Source of the DNA: Pseudanabaenaceae cyanobacterium SKYG29 | GTDB taxonomy: Bacteria > Cyanobacteriota > Cyanobacteriia > Pseudanabaenales > Pseudanabaenaceae | Direction of reading: 5' to 3' | Assembly: GCA_025055675.1 (NCBI GenBank) | Contig: JANWWT010000001.1 | Location: forward strand, 921,226 to 985,225 | DNA length: 64,000 nt | In this document: one piece after another, positions 8,971 through 17,429 of the stretch | Layout: each line of letters begins with the position of its first letter | Position numbering within the stretch: position 1 is the first letter of the stretch | Made by a program: the position numbers and the translations under genes | The notes under the pieces: generated by a model | Seen by the model: the letters and a program-made list of their open reading frames with translations, nothing else | Told to the model about the DNA's origin: nothing | Database searches by the model: none

Positions 8971-9995
8971 CAGCTTACCTGGGCTAAAGCCGCTTGTACT
9001 CTGGGCACTAACTCGGGACTGAGAGGCACAAACCCCAACTCCTCAGCAAATTTTTGTCCCTCGGTAATACACCAGTTGACTACTTCCCTGAGGGCACGAC
9101 TCTGGGCAGGATTGCTATAACTCTTGTACAGTAACAGCCAGGAATAGGTCACGATCGGATAGGCATTTGCTCCCTCTGGGTCTGGCACAAACCCCAGTAA
9201 ATTTTCTGGTAACTGTAGGGTGCTGATAGCCTCCCGCACTGTAGCTGTATTCGCCATCACATAATTGCCCGCCTTGTTTTGCAACCGCGCCATGGGTAGT
9301 CTGTTTTGCTTAGCATAGGTCAATTCCAGGTAACCAATCGCTCCTACCTGCTGTGCTACTTGGGCTGTGACCCCCTCATTACCCCGACTGCCGATCGTGC
9401 CTTCCACCCACTGTACTGCTGTCCCACTACCTACTGTATCCCGCCATTCCTGACTAATAGCGCTCAAGTGTTGCGTAAAAATCCCCGTTGTGCCACTGGC
9501 ATCCGAGCGGCGAATCACAAACACCTCCTGGTCAGGCAACGACAAGTCTGGGTTATCCTGCCGGATCAGGGGATCATTCCACCGTTTAATCTTGCCTAAA
9601 AATAAATCCACATAGGTTGCCCGCGATAGTTTCAACTCCACAATCCCAGGCAAATTGTAGGCAAGGACAATACTGCCGATCGTGACTGGCAACATCACCA
9701 CCCCCCGTGCCACTTGCTGCATTTCCTCTGGGGTCATGCCCACATCACTAGCGCCAAAATCTACTGTCTGGGCTTGAAACTGTTTGACCCCTGCCACACT
9801 GCCAATCGGTTGATAGCTCACTTGCACATTGGGAAACAGACGGTTATACTCCTGAAACCACTTCAGGTAGAGAGGAGCGGGTAAGGTTGCCCCTGCCCCA
9901 TTAATCGATATTGTCTCGGCCGGAGGTCGCTGGGCGCAACCGTACAGAGTTGTCAGAGCCAAAGCACCAAGGATGAAATCACGCCGTGAACTCAT
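8970..9995 (-). CDS. pstS: Phosphate-binding lipoprotein PstS
   Basis: A 341-residue periplasmic phosphate-binding protein. The N-terminus carries a twin-arginine-like SSRRDFILG followed by a hydrophobic stretch and the lipobox LYGC (Cys near residue 20), so it is probably a Tat-exported lipoprotein. The mature part starts with the PstS hallmark INGAGATLPAPLYLKWF. Other phosphate-contact blocks are DFGASDVGMTPEEM and IRRSDASGTTGIFTQHLS. It delivers phosphate to PstC/PstA. Expression is normally under Pho control, but I did not identify a clear Pho box in the 38 bases upstream. Confidence 0.92.
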   Translation of the reverse strand: MSSRRDFILGALALTTLYGCAQRPPAETISINGAGATLPAPLYLKWFQEYNRLFPNVQVSYQPIGSVAGVKQFQAQTVDFGASDVGMTPEEMQQVARGVVMLPVTIGSIVLAYNLPGIVELKLSRATYVDLFLGKIKRWNDPLIRQDNPDLSLPDQEVFVIRRSDASGTTGIFTQHLSAISQEWRDTVGSGTAVQWVEGTIGSRGNEGVTAQVAQQVGAIGYLELTYAKQNRLPMARLQNKAGNYVMANTATVREAISTLQLPENLLGFVPDPEGANAYPIVTYSWLLLYKSYSNPAQSRALREVVNWCITEGQKFAEELGFVPLSPELVPRVQAALAQVS

Positions 9996-10032
9996 ATCCT
10001 TCTCCTCCCACTGCGCCCTCAGTGTAGCAAAA

Positions 10033-11001
10033 TTAACTGTTTTCTTCCACAGCCTTAATTCTCTGCCAGTCCAAATTGCCAGTGAGACGTAGGCGATCGA
10101 TGGCTTCCAAAATTACAGCGTAGCTATTTTCCCAATTGATATCCTTTCGTTTGAGCATCCAATTGAGCCGTGCCATCGCTTCTTGGCGTTCCTGGCGGAT
10201 ATTTTGAAAAATCAGTATCGGTATACTGAAACTTTTACTAGCTTCCTGACCTAATGTAATGACCGCTTTTGTGACAATTTCTGCCAATTGAGAGCCAATG
10301 TGTATCTTACTATAGTAGCGCAGCCGCTTCAATCCTTCCTGTGTGGTGGCGTACATAGGTGGTAAACAATTCAAGGCTACTGCCATCACTTCATCTACAG
10401 GAATCAAGCGAGCATAGGCAGACAATTTAGGGGGCAAAGTATCCAAGCGATGAACTGCTAAGCGATAAATAAGTTGCTCAATACTGTTAACCACACCTAT
10501 TGTTGCCGGTAGAGTATAGTCATCATAATCAGCTTTGCTAGGGATTAGGGAGGTATCTTCTTTTCTTTTACTAACATACTTATTAATGGGTATACTGCCA
10601 GACTGGGGATTAATCTGCAGCAAGTACTCTTCTAGGCATTGGGGCAGCTCTAGCCAAGTCATCTGCGGTTTTTTTAACAGTTCCCGTAGGCGCAAAAGTG
10701 TGTACATTGGTGTGGCTAATTCCGTAGCAGTTAGAGGTGTTACCGATTGGAGACGTGGCTTGCGCACTTGTAAAATGGCTTGGTGAACTACTTCAGAAAT
10801 TCGACCCCTCAAAGTATTCTGTAGGAGTGGTATTTGCTTCTGCCATTCATCCTGACGAGCAATAAAAAGCGGAGAGAGACGGTTAAGACTGTAGGCAACC
10901 ACATCAGCAATGGCAATGTTACTTTTAGTACCCGCTCGTTGCAGTTGTTGCCTAGCTTCTGCATAAACTAGAGGTAACATTACGTTGCGACAGGATTCCA
11001 T
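10033..11001 (-). CDS. Protein with two ComFB-type domains
   Basis: A 322-residue soluble protein with two copies of the late-competence ComFB pattern: IADVVAYSLNRLSPLFIAR (about residues 28-46) and VDEVMAVALNCLPPMYATT (about 201-219). In each, the Asn-x-Leu-x-P/S-L/M-F/Y helix end is conserved. ComFB proteins are small and usually single-domain. Cyanobacterial members have recently been described as cyclic dinucleotide receptors linked to competence and pilus functions; whether this protein binds such ligands is inference. It is divergent from nothing nearby and lies 37 bases upstream of pstS on the same strand. The Ser and Cys substitutions near the motif in the two copies may mark divergent roles. 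Confidence 0.68.
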   Translation of the reverse strand: MESCRNVMLPLVYAEARQQLQRAGTKSNIAIADVVAYSLNRLSPLFIARQDEWQKQIPLLQNTLRGRISEVVHQAILQVRKPRLQSVTPLTATELATPMYTLLRLRELLKKPQMTWLELPQCLEEYLLQINPQSGSIPINKYVSKRKEDTSLIPSKADYDDYTLPATIGVVNSIEQLIYRLAVHRLDTLPPKLSAYARLIPVDEVMAVALNCLPPMYATTQEGLKRLRYYSKIHIGSQLAEIVTKAVITLGQEASKSFSIPILIFQNIRQERQEAMARLNWMLKRKDINWENSYAVILEAIDRLRLTGNLDWQRIKAVEENS

Positions 11002-11070
11002 GGTCAGGACAGAGGGAGCTATGTTTTGAATATAGCACTAAGGGACACAGATTTTGCTTTTAGCTTTTCG

Positions 11071-12759
11071 CTAATTTTCCGCTAACTTGTCTAGGCGTTC
11101 TTTCCAACTGAGAGTAAATAACAAGCGTAGAAATGTCAGTGTGCAAAAAGCGCCCACACTAAATAGCAAAATTACCCAGCCCTGATACTGACCCTGTCCA
11201 AATAGTAATAACAACACCCCGATCGCTAGTGTAAATCCTGCTAGACCTAAATAAACTAATACTTTCAAAGCTAGGTGGACACGTTTTAAGAGCCGTTCTG
11301 TTTCCATCGATCGGATTTGAATTTCCAGTTCCCCCCGCTCTAGTCTTTCCTCTAAGCGTAAAACTAACAGTTCTGTCCGCGAAGGCTGATTAAACCTATA
11401 GGCAAGAAACGATCGGGCTTGTTGCCACAATTCCCCTAGTAGACTGCTTTTATTTTGGGCAGTAATACTTTGGACAAAGGGTTGGGCAGCGGCAGTGAGA
11501 TTGTATTCAGGGTCAAGAATACGGGCTAGCCCATCTAATGTAGCTAGGGATTTCAAAATATAAATCATCTTCGCTGGTAGGCGAAAGGGTTGTTGTTCAA
11601 AGACACTGTAAATTTCCCGTTTGATTGACTCCAATTCTTTGAGGTTAACTGGTCTTTCTGTAAAGCGATCAAGTAAAAACTTAAACAAACGTTTCACAGG
11701 AGCCATGTCATTTACAGGCTCTAGCAATCCCATACCTGTTAGGGTGGAAATAACAGTATCTGTATCCTTTTTGAGGACAGCAAAAAATGTTTTAACCATC
11801 TGTTCCTTACTGAGGGCAGGCACCTCTACCATCATGCCAAAATCATAGAAAATTAACTCACCCCTAGGGCTAACAGCAATATTCCCTGGATGGGGGTCAG
11901 CATGGAAAAAACCATCCTGCAACAATTGACGGAGGTAACAATAAATACCTAATTGATTGATTTCTGTGGGGTCAATGCCACAGGCTTCTAGGGCAGCCCG
12001 ATCGGCTACTTTAATACCTGGTAAATACTCTAGGGTCAGCACCTTAGCAGTGGAATATTGCCAATACACCTTAGGGACAAGTATACGGGGCATATCTTGA
12101 AAATTTTGCCGAAATCGATCGGCATTGTTCCCCTCATGGATGTAGTCAATTTCCTGATATAGAACAGTAAAGAATTCCTGGGATATTTCCTCTAGTTGCC
12201 ACTGTTTGAACCAGCCAAGTTTACGAAAAACAGCCAGTAGTTTTTGAATAGCTAGATAATCTAAATCAAACAATCTCTTTAAGCCAGGGCGTTGCACTTT
12301 AACTACTACTTCTTCCCCTGTGTGTAGGCGCGCTCTATGGACTTGCCCCAAACTAGCAGAGGCTAAAGGCTCAGGGTTAAAATCACGATAGATGGCAAAT
12401 AAAGGCTTACCTAATTCTAGTTCAATAACTGTGGCAGCTTCCTCGGCAGAAAAGGGGGGAACACAGTCTTGTAGCTCGGCAAATGCTTCGATATATTCCT
12501 TTGGTAACAAATCAAGGCGGGTAGATAGAGATTGTCCGATCTTGATAAAGACAGGACCTAAATCCAGCATCTGTTGCACCAACCAGGCAGAACGACGGCG
12601 ACGACATTGACTAGAAGTATCCCCCCGCCAACTGTCCCACCAGAGGAGAAACAAAAATGTAAAAACTGCTGTAAAAACCTCAATCTGCCGTGAAATGGCG
12701 CTATATTTTTGTCTTTGCCACTTGAGGGTTAGTTGCCGCTGGGGACGCTTTGTTAACAT
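11071..12759 (-). CDS. ABC1/UbiB/AarF atypical protein kinase family
   Basis: A 562-residue protein of the UbiB/ABC1K family. Diagnostic features are the KxGQ helix in PVFIKIGQSLSTR (about residues 69-81), the Ala-rich nucleotide loop in ASASLGQVHRA, the catalytic HADPHPGNI (about 293-301) and the metal-binding FYDFGM. Two hydrophobic helices near residues 495-550 anchor it to the membrane. Members support isoprenoid quinone metabolism; in cyanobacteria and plastids that means plastoquinone and tocopherol. Several paralogues normally exist per genome, so the specific role is not assignable. It is divergent from cbiD over 45 bases. Confidence 0.9.
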   Translation of the reverse strand: MLTKRPQRQLTLKWQRQKYSAISRQIEVFTAVFTFLFLLWWDSWRGDTSSQCRRRRSAWLVQQMLDLGPVFIKIGQSLSTRLDLLPKEYIEAFAELQDCVPPFSAEEAATVIELELGKPLFAIYRDFNPEPLASASLGQVHRARLHTGEEVVVKVQRPGLKRLFDLDYLAIQKLLAVFRKLGWFKQWQLEEISQEFFTVLYQEIDYIHEGNNADRFRQNFQDMPRILVPKVYWQYSTAKVLTLEYLPGIKVADRAALEACGIDPTEINQLGIYCYLRQLLQDGFFHADPHPGNIAVSPRGELIFYDFGMMVEVPALSKEQMVKTFFAVLKKDTDTVISTLTGMGLLEPVNDMAPVKRLFKFLLDRFTERPVNLKELESIKREIYSVFEQQPFRLPAKMIYILKSLATLDGLARILDPEYNLTAAAQPFVQSITAQNKSSLLGELWQQARSFLAYRFNQPSRTELLVLRLEERLERGELEIQIRSMETERLLKRVHLALKVLVYLGLAGFTLAIGVLLLLFGQGQYQGWVILLFSVGAFCTLTFLRLLFTLSWKERLDKLAEN

Positions 12760-12804
12760 ATCTACAACAGTGCCACCTTGACTAATTTAACTTAAAATCG
12801 CTGT

Positions 12805-13857
12805 ATGGCTGTAAGAACAGGTTATACCCTACCAGTATTTGCTATTGCCAGTGGGAAGGCAGCTCTACTCTATTTATTAGGACGAAAAGTAGAGGTAGTG
12901 GAGTTAGACTTATTGACAGACGGTAGGGGCAATATTCCTATTGCCCAAGTTATTCCTATAGATGAATTTACCTGTCTCGCTACAACAATTAGTGACCCTG
13001 GGGACAATTTAGATTTAACAGCAGGGATGACCGTAGCAGCTTGGGTGAAAATTCTGCCGCGAACTAATAACTATCCGCCGATTAGATTAGAAGGGGGGGA
13101 AGGTATTGGCAAAACTAAAGAAGGTGCAGCTGCTATCTATCGCTTAACCTATCAATTAGCTGATGCTAATTTATTGCCCCTAGTACCAGAGGAACGATCG
13201 GTGATTGTGCGCTTTATCCTACCAGAAGGGAGAGAGATTGCTAAACGTACTTCTAATCAAGCATTTGGTATTTTGGAGGGATTATCGTTGTTGGGTACTA
13301 CAGCAATCGCCCAACCTCTATCGGTGGAGGATAAGTTAGAAGAATTACGGGCAGATTTACGTCAAAAAGCACAGGATAACAAGGCAATTGTATTTTACAT
13401 TGGCGCTAACAGCTATGGGGTGGCACAGCGCTTGGGTTATCAATCATCTCAGCTAGTGCAAACAGCTAATTGGCTAGGGGTCATGTTAGTAGAAGCGGCA
13501 TTGTTAGGAGTAGAATCTATTACGCTAATTGGTTACCACGGCAAGCTAATTAAATTAGCAGGGGGTATATTTAATACCTCTAGTCATATTGCCGATGGTC
13601 GTATTGATATTCTTGTCCGTGCCGCCGTGCGCCATCAATTACCCTTTGATGTAATTACTAGAATAGAAAGCCTACCCACGGCCGATGCTGTACACCAATA
13701 TTTGCAAGAGCAGGGTTACGATCGGTTAGTATTTAGCGATTTAGCCCAGCGCATCAGTGAAAGGGCAAAAGCATATATCCATAAGTATGCAGACCGTCAT
13801 GTTACAGTTACTGCTATTCTCTGCGATCGGTTAGGTAATTTAATTGGGGAGACATGA
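12805..13857 (+). CDS. cbiD: Cobalt-precorrin-5B C1-methyltransferase CbiD
   Basis: A 350-residue enzyme of the anaerobic (early cobalt insertion) cobalamin pathway. It methylates C1 of cobalt-precorrin-5B using S-adenosylmethionine. The family begins with a T-G-x-x-A-A-x-A-A-like segment, here RTGYTLPVFAIASGKAALLYLL. Other family blocks are ISDPGDNLDLTAGM and RLEGGEGIGKTKEG, and near residues 250-275 GYHGKLIKLAGGIFNTSS. The cobM/cbiF gene overlaps its last four bases (ATGA at 13854-13857), so the two form a coupled cobalamin operon. Length is normal. Confidence 0.87.
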   Translation: MAVRTGYTLPVFAIASGKAALLYLLGRKVEVVELDLLTDGRGNIPIAQVIPIDEFTCLATTISDPGDNLDLTAGMTVAAWVKILPRTNNYPPIRLEGGEGIGKTKEGAAAIYRLTYQLADANLLPLVPEERSVIVRFILPEGREIAKRTSNQAFGILEGLSLLGTTAIAQPLSVEDKLEELRADLRQKAQDNKAIVFYIGANSYGVAQRLGYQSSQLVQTANWLGVMLVEAALLGVESITLIGYHGKLIKLAGGIFNTSSHIADGRIDILVRAAVRHQLPFDVITRIESLPTADAVHQYLQEQGYDRLVFSDLAQRISERAKAYIHKYADRHVTVTAILCDRLGNLIGET

Positions 13858-14606
13858 AACCTGTTTACTTTGTGGGGGCGGGTCCGGGTGACCCTGAATT
13901 AATTACAATCAAGGGCAAGCATCTCCTCAGTCAAGCGGATGTGGTAATTTACACTAATTCCCTAATTCCTGCTCCCATTTTGCAGTATTGCCGATCGAAT
14001 GCCCAGGTTATCCCTAGCCTTGAGTTGAGCTTGGAGGAAATTACAAATTTCATGATTAACTGTGCCACGAGCAACCAATTGGTAGTGCGTTTACATGATG
14101 GTGACCCCTCTATATTCAGCACGATTGGCGAACAAATCGATCGGTTATTAGCTGCCAGTATCCCCGTGGAAGTCGTACCAGGAGTTAGTGCTTTTCAGTT
14201 AGCCGCCGCCCGCTTGCAAGTGGAATTAACCATACCTGAGTTGGTGCAAACAATTATTCTCACACGTGTCAGTGCCAAAAATAAGGTACCCGATCGGGAA
14301 GCATTAAGGGAGTTAGCCAAACACCAGGCCACAATCTGCCTGTATTTGAGTGCCAAACAAATTGAAATTGCTACCGCTGAATTACTAACCGCCTATCCCC
14401 CTAGTACTCCCGTAGCCATTTGTTATCACTTGGGCTGGCAGGATGAAAAAATTGTTACCACCAAGTTAGAAAATATGGCAGTAGTTAGTCGTACAATGCA
14501 GCTAGAACGATCGGCTCTTTATGTCATCAGCCCTGCCCTTCATTACCGCGGTAATCGATCAGCTTTGTACCAAAAATCTACATTTTTACCTCAGCAATTT
14601 CAATAA
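13854..14606 (+). CDS. cbiF: Precorrin-4 / cobalt-precorrin-4 C11-methyltransferase
   Basis: A 250-residue tetrapyrrole methylase. VYFVGAGPGDPELITIKG (about residues 4-21) is the family N-terminal loop. VRLHDGDPSIFSTIGEQ and EVVPGVSAFQLAAA complete the SAM-binding cleft. NSLIPAPILQYC near residue 40 is typical of the CobM/CbiF (C11) subgroup. It acts one step before the ring contraction chemistry in corrin synthesis and is translated together with CbiD through an ATGA overlap. The 3' end overlaps the next, convergent gene by 29 bases. Confidence 0.9.
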   Translation: MKPVYFVGAGPGDPELITIKGKHLLSQADVVIYTNSLIPAPILQYCRSNAQVIPSLELSLEEITNFMINCATSNQLVVRLHDGDPSIFSTIGEQIDRLLAASIPVEVVPGVSAFQLAAARLQVELTIPELVQTIILTRVSAKNKVPDREALRELAKHQATICLYLSAKQIEIATAELLTAYPPSTPVAICYHLGWQDEKIVTTKLENMAVVSRTMQLERSALYVISPALHYRGNRSALYQKSTFLPQQFQ

Positions 14607-15069
14607 TTCTACCTTGACTATCCTTCACCCAAAAAACCAGGGGTGTTTCACTTTTGACCTTGTGTTTTAATCCCAGTCTTTGCACACGGCGGAGGAGTTT
14701 CTTTATACAATCTCGATCGAAACAAATATGACGGTCACGATTTTCTAGGGCATGGGCCCCTGCTACTACGTGAATTTGGGTATTTTTCTGCAATTGGTAC
14801 CATACCCCCTCCGATAATTTCTTACTGAAATTGTTGGGGATATAGACAGGATCAAGGGAGGGAATACCCTGGTCATAACCATAGTATTGGAGGGGAATTT
14901 TAGCAATCGATAAGTGTAAAATACCTTCGTAAAGCTCCTTCGCCTGCTCCAAATTTGACACCATAATTGTATAGACCTGGGGGGCACTGCTTAAAAATAA
15001 CCACATCGCTACCCCATAGGTAATTAGGAGCATAACCATGATACCTTGGGTAGAAAATAATCCCTCCAT
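14578..15069 (-). CDS. Glyoxalase/VOC-like protein with N-terminal membrane segment
   Basis: A 163-residue protein. Residues 1-27 form a hydrophobic segment that could be a signal anchor. The remainder shows a vicinal-oxygen-chelate-like pattern: QVYTIMVSNLEQAKELYEGI at about 31-50 and a C-terminal LVFWVKDSQGRIIEIAEV that looks like a second beta-alpha-beta-beta-beta end. The usual metal-binding His/Glu positions are not convincingly conserved. Function unknown. It is convergent with cbiF (29-base overlap) and divergent from the Yip1-like gene. Confidence 0.62.
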   Translation of the reverse strand: MEGLFSTQGIMVMLLITYGVAMWLFLSSAPQVYTIMVSNLEQAKELYEGILHLSIAKIPLQYYGYDQGIPSLDPVYIPNNFSKKLSEGVWYQLQKNTQIHVVAGAHALENRDRHICFDRDCIKKLLRRVQRLGLKHKVKSETPLVFWVKDSQGRIIEIAEVKM

Positions 15070-15122
15070 CCCGCTAATTTCCTGTCGTTTCTATGTAGGG
15101 TCTATGATAGCATTACTGTTAA

Positions 15123-15656
15123 ATGGCTGCCTTGACTATGCTGGCTTTCCTAGATGACATCTACGGTACGTTGTTTTTGCCCCACCAAACGCTGACAGCC
15201 CTCAAGGAACAATCAACCGTCTGGCGCGGGGCACTCGTGGTGGCTTTGGTCAACTTGTTAGAAGGTCTGCGCAGTGGCGGCGGAACTATACTGTTACAGC
15301 TTGTAACGGGTCTAGGGGGCTGGTACGGTCTCTGCTGGCTCCTGGAACGCTTGGGTCACAGCCTGGGGAAAGAGGTCAATCTCGATCGGGTACTCACCCT
15401 CACAGGCTTTGCCAGTCTGCCCTGGTTATTTTTTGCCCCTGCTTTGAACTTGGGCGGTGGGATCGGCGTAGTCTGTGGTTTGGCAGTAGTGCTCTGGTTT
15501 GTTTTATGGCAGCTGAAAGCGGTAGCGATTGCCCTGGAGTTACAAATCGGCAGAGTTTTTGCTCTTATCCCTTTGGCGTTTGCAGGAACAGTGGTAGCGT
15601 TTAGTTTACTGTTCAATGGCGTTGGGCTGTTGTTGACGATCGGTGATCTTTTCTAA
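15123..15656 (+). CDS. Yip1-like small polytopic membrane protein
   Basis: A 177-residue hydrophobic protein with about five membrane spans. The opening FLDDIYGTLFLPHQTLTALK followed by a block of hydrophobic helices, with a Gly-rich GFASLPWLFFAPAL near the middle, matches the loosely defined Yip1 family. No specific activity is known for the bacterial members. The gene starts with ATG 15123 and its last 51 bases overlap the end of the FHA-cyclase gene on the other strand. Confidence 0.62.
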   Translation: MAALTMLAFLDDIYGTLFLPHQTLTALKEQSTVWRGALVVALVNLLEGLRSGGGTILLQLVTGLGGWYGLCWLLERLGHSLGKEVNLDRVLTLTGFASLPWLFFAPALNLGGGIGVVCGLAVVLWFVLWQLKAVAIALELQIGRVFALIPLAFAGTVVAFSLLFNGVGLLLTIGDLF

Positions 15657-16634
15657 TTCCCGCAGGTACGCTTCTAGGTCGGTAAATTTGCCCATGTAGG
15701 CAGTCAGGGGTTCGTCGTAGTTCTTGGCAGGGACACGGTGCCGTTCAAAATTTAGTAGGTGGGAGCGGGGTACGTTTTTGAAGGTCTCTTCTCCGATGGC
15801 AATATCCACACCAATCTCCTTAGTGGAGGACTCCAGGCGAAAAGCAGCATTGACCGAATCCCCTAGGGCAGTGTACTCTGGTCTTCCTCCTGCACTCATT
15901 TGCCCCACGATCGCTGACCCTGTATTGATCCCCGCCCCAATGCGTAGACGGAAGGGCAAGGTAAATTTATCGTTCAAACCATCGCTTACCCGATAGAGGT
16001 CATAGAGTGCCTGCAGAACTTTGAGAATTTCTTTGGAATCAACAGTATCTCCCTCATTTTGGCTATTTTCATGGATCCACACCGCCATAATGGCATCGCC
16101 AATGTATTTATCCGCGCCACTGCCATACTGCTGCAGGATTTTCCACGCCTCACTGAACCACTTGCCAATCACCTGGGACAGCGTTTGCTCAGGGAGCATC
16201 TGGGTTAGCTTGGTGTAGTTACGAATATCAATCACCAGGACTGTAATTAACCGCTTTTTCTGCAACATCACTGTGGAATTTTCCCCTGGTTGGCGAAATA
16301 CATCTCCCACTCTTGATTCATGGGGACTCTGGGCGGGACAGATTAAGCGCATTTGCGTCATCCCCAAGGTAATTTGATCATTGTGCTTGAGTTGCACAGG
16401 AATACTGATGCGCTTGCCGTTGACAAAGGAGCCATTCATGCTACCCAAATCAATCAGGTAGAAGCTGTTTTCCATGTTTTGAATAATGGCATGATTGGAG
16501 GAACAGTAGCGGTCTTTCATCACAATGTCGTTGCTGTCCGCTCTGCCAATCTTCCAGGAGGATGCATTCGCCAGGTAGACTATTTTCTCCTGCCCCTCTT
16601 GCTGAATAATGAGGTGAGGTACTTGTTGCTCCAT
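15606..16634 (-). CDS. FHA-domain class III adenylate/guanylate cyclase
   Basis: A 342-residue soluble signalling enzyme. An N-terminal forkhead-associated domain (about residues 25-100) shows the G-R, S-x-x-H and N-G signature: WKIGRADSNDIV, CSSNHAII, GSMNGSFVNG. The class III cyclase domain (about 125-310) has the first metal Asp in VLVIDIRNYTKL, the substrate Lys and second metal Asp in DKYIGDAIMAVW, and the transition-state Asn/Arg in EYTALGDSVNAAFRLE. All key residues look present, so an active cyclase making cAMP (or cGMP) is likely. The FHA domain suggests recruitment to a phosphothreonine protein. There is no membrane span. Confidence 0.88.
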   Translation of the reverse strand: MEQQVPHLIIQQEGQEKIVYLANASSWKIGRADSNDIVMKDRYCSSNHAIIQNMENSFYLIDLGSMNGSFVNGKRISIPVQLKHNDQITLGMTQMRLICPAQSPHESRVGDVFRQPGENSTVMLQKKRLITVLVIDIRNYTKLTQMLPEQTLSQVIGKWFSEAWKILQQYGSGADKYIGDAIMAVWIHENSQNEGDTVDSKEILKVLQALYDLYRVSDGLNDKFTLPFRLRIGAGINTGSAIVGQMSAGGRPEYTALGDSVNAAFRLESSTKEIGVDIAIGEETFKNVPRSHLLNFERHRVPAKNYDEPLTAYMGKFTDLEAYLRELEKITDRQQQPNAIEQ

Positions 16635-16680
16635 AGGATGGGAATGACTGGCGATGGATTTATACTACCACGATGCCGCT

Positions 16681-17343
16681 TTACTCCGAAGTCAGCATAA
16701 ATACTCCTGCAGCAAATATAAGGTCAGTAACTAGGGTAAATAAAACAGCACCAGCAAACACAGCCCGATCTACAGTCCTTTGACGCAAAACATTCTGGGC
16801 TAGCCAAAGCAAACTAGCCGTCAGTAGGACAGCTGTACCTAACCCCCAAGGACTCTGTAGCTGTTGCCCTACTTGATAAAGAACTGTGCCTATGGAGGTG
16901 GAATCGCAGTTGACAAAGACACGCCAGGCAGGCAGGAGGTCATTGAGCCAGAAGTAGAGGTCAGTTACGATCGTGCCCCACAGAGACCCCAGGTAAAAAC
17001 AACTGCCTACCCGATAGCGGGGTTGGCCCAAGCCCCAGACTGCCCAGGGAAGTGCCAAACCTTCCATTGGTAGGTGCCAGAGGGGGTCACTGCGATACCA
17101 GCCCCAGTAAAGAGAACCACAGAACCATGTCCAGGCAAAACCCCAGAGTAAACTTGCCCAAGGTTGTCGTAATTGCTGTCCCCAGGTAAACCAACCTAAA
17201 CTCAGGAGTAAACTCAGCCAAGGATGGGAGCGTACCAGGGGGGCTTGCCCAAATACAGGTAGGGTGACTAGAAAGCCCGCTGCTAAAAAGAAGGGTAGAG
17301 AGTGGGGTATAGTTATCCTGGTTTTAGTAAACGTGGTCAGCAA
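16681..17343 (-). CDS. DUF3120 family membrane protein
   Basis: A 220-residue polytopic membrane protein with about six hydrophobic helices. The N-terminus (HSLPFFLAAGFLVTLPVF) and the Trp-rich middle resemble the cyanobacterial DUF3120 family, which has no known function. It lies 46 bases upstream of the FHA-cyclase gene on the same strand and is divergent from the LpxB-related gene over 86 bases. Confidence 0.7.
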   Translation of the reverse strand: MLTTFTKTRITIPHSLPFFLAAGFLVTLPVFGQAPLVRSHPWLSLLLSLGWFTWGQQLRQPWASLLWGFAWTWFCGSLYWGWYRSDPLWHLPMEGLALPWAVWGLGQPRYRVGSCFYLGSLWGTIVTDLYFWLNDLLPAWRVFVNCDSTSIGTVLYQVGQQLQSPWGLGTAVLLTASLLWLAQNVLRQRTVDRAVFAGAVLFTLVTDLIFAAGVFMLTSE

Positions 17344-17429
17344 GGTATAAAAATCTTAAAAAACGTTACTAAAATTTAACATCTCTGCCACTGTGGCAGC
17401 CAGTTAATTTGCTGTGGGGGGAGTGTTAG

